Shown here in pieces: positions 59,590 through 64,000 of a stretch of DNA of 64,000 nt (position 1 is the first letter of the stretch; every line of letters begins with the position of its first letter). The DNA comes from Nelumbo lutea (taxonomy: Eukaryota > Streptophyta > Magnoliopsida > Proteales > Nelumbonaceae), in the NCBI GenBank assembly GCA_022828595.1, contig JAKGHH010000002.1, positions 43,866,222-43,930,221 of the forward strand. Direction: 5' to 3'. The notes under the pieces were generated by a model, which was not told the DNA's origin, did no database searches, and saw only the letters and a program-made list of their open reading frames with translations. Both the position numbers and the translations under genes were made by a program.

Positions 59590-60030
59590 CAAGTGATGGA
59601 TGAAACGTCAATTAGCAGGTGAAATGATGGAGTGATGCCTGAGGAAAAACCTCGCTGTGAACGGATTGTTTGCAGAATCTCAAACAGAGAATGGCGAGGA
59701 AACCTCACTGAGAAGTGAGAAGCGGCGGAAAACTTCTGTTGTTTAGAAATCGAAATCCCCAAAACCGCAGAATACAAACCTTCCGGGAGTTCGTCACTGT
59801 CAGCGAACTGAGAATGACGGAGAACGGCAGAGAATGACAGAGTTTCTCACTACCACTGAACTAAGAAAGGCGGAGAATGACAGAGTTTCTCATTGTCACT
59901 GAACTGCGAACGGCGGAGAATGACGGAGTTTCTCACTGTGACCGAGAATGGTAGAGTTTCTCACTATCACTAAGAATGGTGGAGAAGAAGCCTTCGAAGT
60001 TTTGGACTTTCGAACCCTAAACAGATCCTA
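59590..60030 (-). promoter_or_regulatory. Candidate leader exon / promoter region of TRM8
   Basis: On the minus strand the sequence starts near TTTAGGGTTCGAAAG and ends at the donor CACTTG|GTAACTGAC (GT at 59589). An open but ATG-less frame of about 63 codons crosses it. If joined to the acceptor near 55757 it would be a 5' leader, with a 3.8-kb intron containing the MATE remnant and a MITE. Unproven. Confidence 0.3.
59787..59985. repeat. ~42-bp minisatellite
   Basis: Starts of GAATGACrGAGTTTCTCACT occur at 59832, 59874, 59918, then shorter (about 28-bp) units at 59945 and 59973, with a diverged unit before. It includes repeated 'CACTGAACT' and 'GGCGGA'. It lies in the candidate TRM8 leader. 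Confidence 0.85.
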
Positions 60031-60111
60031 CGATGAAACCTCGACCCAACTAACCCTGAGTCCCTGACATTTTGCTCTTACCGTAATCGGTACCCTTGAT
60101 CCAACGGAATT

Positions 60112-60341
60112 TACATCTGCGCCCCACAAAGGCACACTACATGGCCACAACACATCTCCACCTTATATTAGGAATATCTATCAATAATAATAGCGCCTCA
60201 CAGAAGGCACCCCACAAGGCCCCAGCACATCTCCACCTTATATTGGGAAAAACTATCAATAATAGTACGACGAGATTATCTGTAGGTATTCTCAATAGAA
60301 GGTGGAGATGTGCTGTAGAGTATTGTGGGGCGCAAATGTGA
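60112..60341. mobile_element. MITE of the CATCTGCGCCCC family
   Basis: Left end TTACATCTGCGCCCCACAA; right end inverted TTCACATTTGCGCCCCACAA. Inside, CAGCACATCTCCACCTTATA occurs directly twice and once inverted (AAGGTGGAGATGTGCTG). Related to the palindromic repeat next to the eIF3a start (33368-33508). Target duplication not clear. Confidence 0.75.
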
Positions 60342-60678
60342 AGTTGATCCAGTCACCTTGAGTCCGGATCACCTACCAATTAAATGTGTTTCAGAACCCT
60401 TCCAAATTGATCGGACACGCGGATCCCACTTTTTATAATGGGTCCCAATCTCATGATGTCATGTGCGGCCAACATTGCCACTCATACTTGCCCGCAAATT
60501 GACATCAATTCCCCGCTCGTACCTATCTCAACTGTATTTTGTGCTTATGAATTCTGAACTTGGGCTGAACCATCATTTTCCCTAAATTTAAACCTCATAT
60601 ATTGATTATGATATGAAAAAGATATGATATCTAAAAAATTTTTGACCAATCAACTAATATCATGAGCATGGTTAGGTG

Positions 60679-60910
60679 CAAGGTTCAAAGTATCGACACA
60701 TATCGGACCGTATTGGCTAATACATATCATTTTGGGACTCCTTTGATATGCCCCTATAGTTGGTGTATCGGAGGTCTGACCAATTCAGGGGATAGAGGAG
60801 ACCTAAACCACCTCCCTGAACCTATTGAAAAAAAAAAGCCTAAAAAATTGTATTGATTCGCCCAATATGCCCATACTAGCATATCAGGCATATCAATATT
60901 TTAAACATTG
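60679..60910. mobile_element. hAT MITE (232 bp), perfect 8-bp target duplication
   Basis: Ends CAAGGTTCAAAGTATCGA and, inverted, CAATGTTTAAAATATTGA. Flanked by GTTAGGTG at 60671-60678 and 60911-60918. Internal CATATCGG and CCTGAACC blocks as in the 48.4-kb relative. Confidence 0.9.
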
Positions 60911-61421
60911 GTTAGGTGTTATTTATCAAAATACATGAATGGATTTTGATCGATCAAAACTCTTCTCATATTTCTGGCATCATAGATTTTTCCCATCTAT
61001 CTAGTAACATTCATTTCAGGTGGTAAAAATTGCTTTAAGAACTTACAATTAATGATATTAAAAACTTATAGAATTTATTCATCTCTATGTAACACTCAGG
61101 GTTTTACCGGATAATTAGTGATACTTATTTTTCTTTTCAAAATTAGATTTTGAGATGATGTAGAAGCAATGGTGGTTGGGTTCAATTTAAGTTGTTTTAT
61201 TTAAGATGTATTTTTTTTTGGAGAATGACGATTCAGCCCAAGGGTTAGAGTTTATAGGCTAAAGTACTGTTGGGGTAGATGTCAGCTCGGAACTGATGCT
61301 AATTTACGAGCGGGCATTGCTGTATAAAGTGTGGGTTATTGACATTTTGAATGTTTATAATTCTGCAGTAGAAATAAAAAATCTACATTAGGCCTGTTCG
61401 TACTTCTCCGTTTTGTCTAGG
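60911..61421. other. Intergenic, nothing recognised
   Basis: AT-rich; no gene or element ends seen. Confidence 0.4.
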
Positions 61422-61664
61422 CAAATGGCAGACGATCTAGACGAATTAAATCTTTATTATGATTTTAGTGATGACAATGAAGAGGATTGAATATGTTGGA
61501 TTTGATGAAGGATAAGATGGAAGGTTGAAGATGGTCATGAAATTGAATATGTCAATATTGATGTGAATTACATCGATACTGGTGGCTTGTTTGATTATGA
61601 GCCAACTTTAGAGTATGAAAGTCTAATTGAGAATAGTGACAAAGATGGTAGGGATTACAATTAA
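61422..61664 (+). pseudogene. Acidic coding-like fragments, family unknown
   Basis: ATG at 61422 gives MADDLDELNLYYDFSDDNEE then stop. Another frame (about 61526-61664) gives EDGHEIEYVNIDVNYIDTGG and LFDYEPTLEYESLIENSDKD before a stop. Both are strikingly Asp/Glu/Tyr-rich and may be halves of one broken acidic protein. I do not recognise it; a TE-encoded acidic region is possible. Confidence 0.25.
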
Positions 61665-61827
61665 TGGGGCAGGTTTGGGGATGGTTTTATAAATTATAGA
61701 TTATGCTAATTTTTCTAAACCTCCCATCTCTTATTTGCCTAAAAACTTATAGCGTGTTAGATTTTGAGAATCCAAACCCTCATTGAATATGAAAATATAA
61801 ATATCCTCTCCTCCCTGAATTTAAGGA

Positions 61828-62146
61828 TAGGGGTGGATTGGGTTCAGGATTCACATCTAGCTCTCCATCGTTCCTTGTTATATATAGGGAATAAATAAGT
61901 AAAATAACACAAACAAACAATAAATTTTATAATTATTCGATTAGGACATGTAAAAAGCATATAAACTATCAATTATACTTTGCATGGAATTCAAAAGATT
62001 ATTAAATTCAACACTTAATGCTAAAGTTTACATGCTGCTCAATAATATGTAGGTTGGGGAGAGTTGGGTTTGTACCCTATCCGTACCCGTATGGGTTGTA
62101 GAATCCCAAAACCCATCCTTTAAGCAAAAAAACCCACCTCATCGGG
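61828..62146. other. Probable left part of an older element
   Basis: TAGGGGTGGATTGGGTTC at 61828 resembles hAT-type ends used elsewhere here, and AGGGTAGAAATTTCCATCCCTA at about 62684-62705 could be the matching right end, with 62147-62658 nested. No target duplication seen. Confidence 0.35.
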
Positions 62147-62658
62147 TAAGGGTGGAAATGAATCAAGCTTTTCACAAGTTAATGGATCTTGGCTCATGAA
62201 AAGCTTGATTCTACTCGATTTAAATCGAACTTCAAGTTAAGCTCAAGCCTACTATATAGGTTCGTCTACTAATCAAGCTGAGCCCGAGCCCAATGAAGTT
62301 CGGCTCATGAGACTCACAATTCTAATTGAGCCTAATACATATATACATACACACATACATATATTTTAATAAATAATTATTATTATATGTATAATATATA
62401 TATATATATATATAATATTTTTTATTTTTTATGTATAATAATAAATAATTTTTATAATTTTTAGTTTTTTGTAATATATATAATTTTATTTTTTATAGGA
62501 AGCTTGACTCATAGTTGAGCTTGAGCTGAGTTGAGCTCGAACATATAAGCTCTTGAATCGAGCAGCAAATTCAAGTTCAAGTCTCTAGCTCGAATCAAGC
62601 ACGAGCTTGAGCTCAAGTCTAAAACTCTTTTGGTGAGCCAAGCTTGAATCCACCCCTA
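62147..62658. mobile_element. hAT-like MITE (512 bp), probably nested
   Basis: Ends TAAGGGTGGAAATGAATCAAG and, inverted, TAGGGGTGGATTCAAGC. Subterminal AGCTTGAGCTC / GAGCTCGAAC repeats. AT-rich core. Flanks TCATCGGG / CCATTAAG agree poorly (4 of 8). The surrounding sequence ACCCACCTCATC...AAGGTGGGT looks like another element opened by this insertion. Confidence 0.65.
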
Positions 62659-63576
62659 CCATTAAGGTGGGTACCCACTAGATAGGGTAGAAATTTCCAT
62701 CCCTAAAAGATGGGCATAAGTCTAAGATTTCTTTGACCCTAATCTGGAAGTTAATATGCTTTTCCCATATATAAAAGAGTTCAAAGATGCATTAAGGGAG
62801 GATATAATTTTGAATGCCGTTGAAATTAAATACATAAAGAATGATTAAGGTATTTTAATGCTCTATGTACTTCTGAGGGATGTCTAGAATCCATGCTTCT
62901 CCAATTTAAGATGGAGTCAGTAGGAAGTAGGAACACGCATAAAAATAAGGTATTTTAAACTCAATTTTAATCTAGTCATCTTTTCCTCAGAGACCTTCGT
63001 TTCTGAGAGAAAGATTATATTAGGGTTATTTCGCACAACACAATTATTGAAATTCAATTCCTTCAGGCACCCCGACAGTTCCAAACAAATAAAGATAAAC
63101 CAGTTGATGTGTTAGGGGGTATCATGATTATCCTCAAAAGGCTGGTCCTGCTGAAAACCTTGTTCGTCAGGGTGGTGTTATAATTAGGGTTGGTTTTTTT
63201 TTTTTTTTTTTTTTAGGCCCCCAATATATCCATATGGTGTATATTTTTTTAAGAGAAGCCCGTAGGCAAATTCATTGCATCAAATCCTCTATCAGTACAG
63301 GTGTGAGAAAAGAAGATAAAAAGAGTAGGTATGAGGTCTGACCAAGTTACAAGTAAGTTTAGCCAGGGTATATACAGCCCTGTTACCTGTACGAGGGGTG
63401 AAGGAGAATGTGATAAACAAATGAGCACAAAATTCTCCTGCAGTTGGCCATTAGTGTTGATATACGCCATGAGACCAAAACTGAGGGGTGGAATTGTTTT
63501 CCCTCCATGGTCGCCTTACACCGAGCTTTCCAGGAATGCCAAATAAGAAACATACATCTGTCAAAAATTAAATTAC
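62659..63576. other. Intergenic, nothing recognised
   Basis: It contains a T-run of about 23 bases at 63194-63216. No gene. Confidence 0.4.
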
Positions 63577-63945
63577 TATGGAGGTATTTGGTATGATGCC
63601 ATTGCCTAGGCAACGATTTTTCTTGGGGTTCAGGAGAATAGTGAACTCTGCACAAAATCCTAAAAGCAAAATCTTATTTGTGTTTATTCTTGTTTTAAGA
63701 CATAGGCCCCAATAGGCACCATGTAAGTAAAAATGCTTCTCCCCACAAGAAACACCAAAAAAGACGTTTCTGAGAAAAACGGCTCTCACAAAAATCAAGA
63801 CAAAGTTGACAGCGTTTTTCTAAGAAACAGTAATAAAACATCAACCAAATAAGAAACAGTTTCTCAATTATAAAAAAAAAAAGCTTACATGGCTCTGAAC
63901 TGGCAGCGTTTTTCCAAAAACAGAAATGGTACCAAACACCACCTA
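63577..63945. mobile_element. MITE with GGTGTTTGGTACCAT ends
   Basis: Left GGAGGTATTTGGTATGATGCC; right inverted AGGTGGTGTTTGGTACCATT. About 370 bp. Subterminal GCGTTTTTC / GAAAAACG words are repeated in both orientations. Candidate flanks ATTACTAT / ATTTTTAT (6 of 8, frame uncertain). Superfamily uncertain (hAT or PIF). Confidence 0.6.
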
Positions 63946-64000
63946 TTTTTATTAATAATGAGTCAAAGAATGAGATACATGATACAACATGCCCAGCATC

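Overview
This 64-kb window is nuclear DNA from a flowering plant. The evidence is AT-rich DNA, plant-type introns, plant-only protein families and typical plant transposons. The three recognisable host genes are conserved too widely to name a species. Long TE-filled introns and intergenic space suggest a medium-to-large genome, perhaps an early-diverging eudicot or a magnoliid (inference only).

Host genes. (1) The first coding exon (1890-2810, minus) of a SHOU4/SHOU4L-like two-TM protein of the cellulose-synthase trafficking pathway; its remaining exons lie beyond base 1. (2) A complete eIF3a gene (plus). I could reconstruct a UTR exon ending at 33738 and 13 coding exons between 34351 and 46797, giving a continuous 960-residue protein with all junctions in phase. 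(3) A complete single-exon tRNA (guanine-N7-)-methyltransferase, TRM8/METTL1 type (54837-55673, minus), possibly with a leader exon near 59.6-60.0 kb. Host pseudogene fragments are a HAM/SCL6-type GRAS N-terminus (282-537) and a decayed MATE/DTX transporter (58141-59200).

Everything else is mostly mobile DNA. 5.5-6.6 kb: non-autonomous hAT. 8.0-11.5 kb: minus-strand LTR retrotransposon with both LTRs, a polypurine tract, a primer-binding-like site and only 1.26 kb inside. 11.5-12.5 kb: decayed tandem repeat. 13.4-18.9 kb: dead L1-type LINE broken by a copia-like LTR and a hAT MITE. 19.1-23.0 kb: 3.9-kb hAT with a ruined RICESLEEPER/Ac-like transposase. 24-30 kb: a Tourist-like MITE, a ~140-bp tandem array, a second copy of the copia-like LTR (inverted relative to the first) and two sets of ~0.5-0.9 kb duplications. 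30-33 kb: very AT-rich with hAT remnants. eIF3a intron 10 (3.8 kb) carries a minisatellite split by a hAT element. 47-64 kb has many short hAT-like elements, several with clear 8-bp target duplications.

I found no CRISPR, operon or bacterial-type system and no convincing new biological system. The most interesting items are the nested TE history, the hairpin MITE family beside the eIF3a start, the non-autonomous LTR element, and a tRNA-like (SINE-like) segment at 48.6 kb. Coordinates and motif matches were read by eye; family assignments rest on remembered motifs, not searches.
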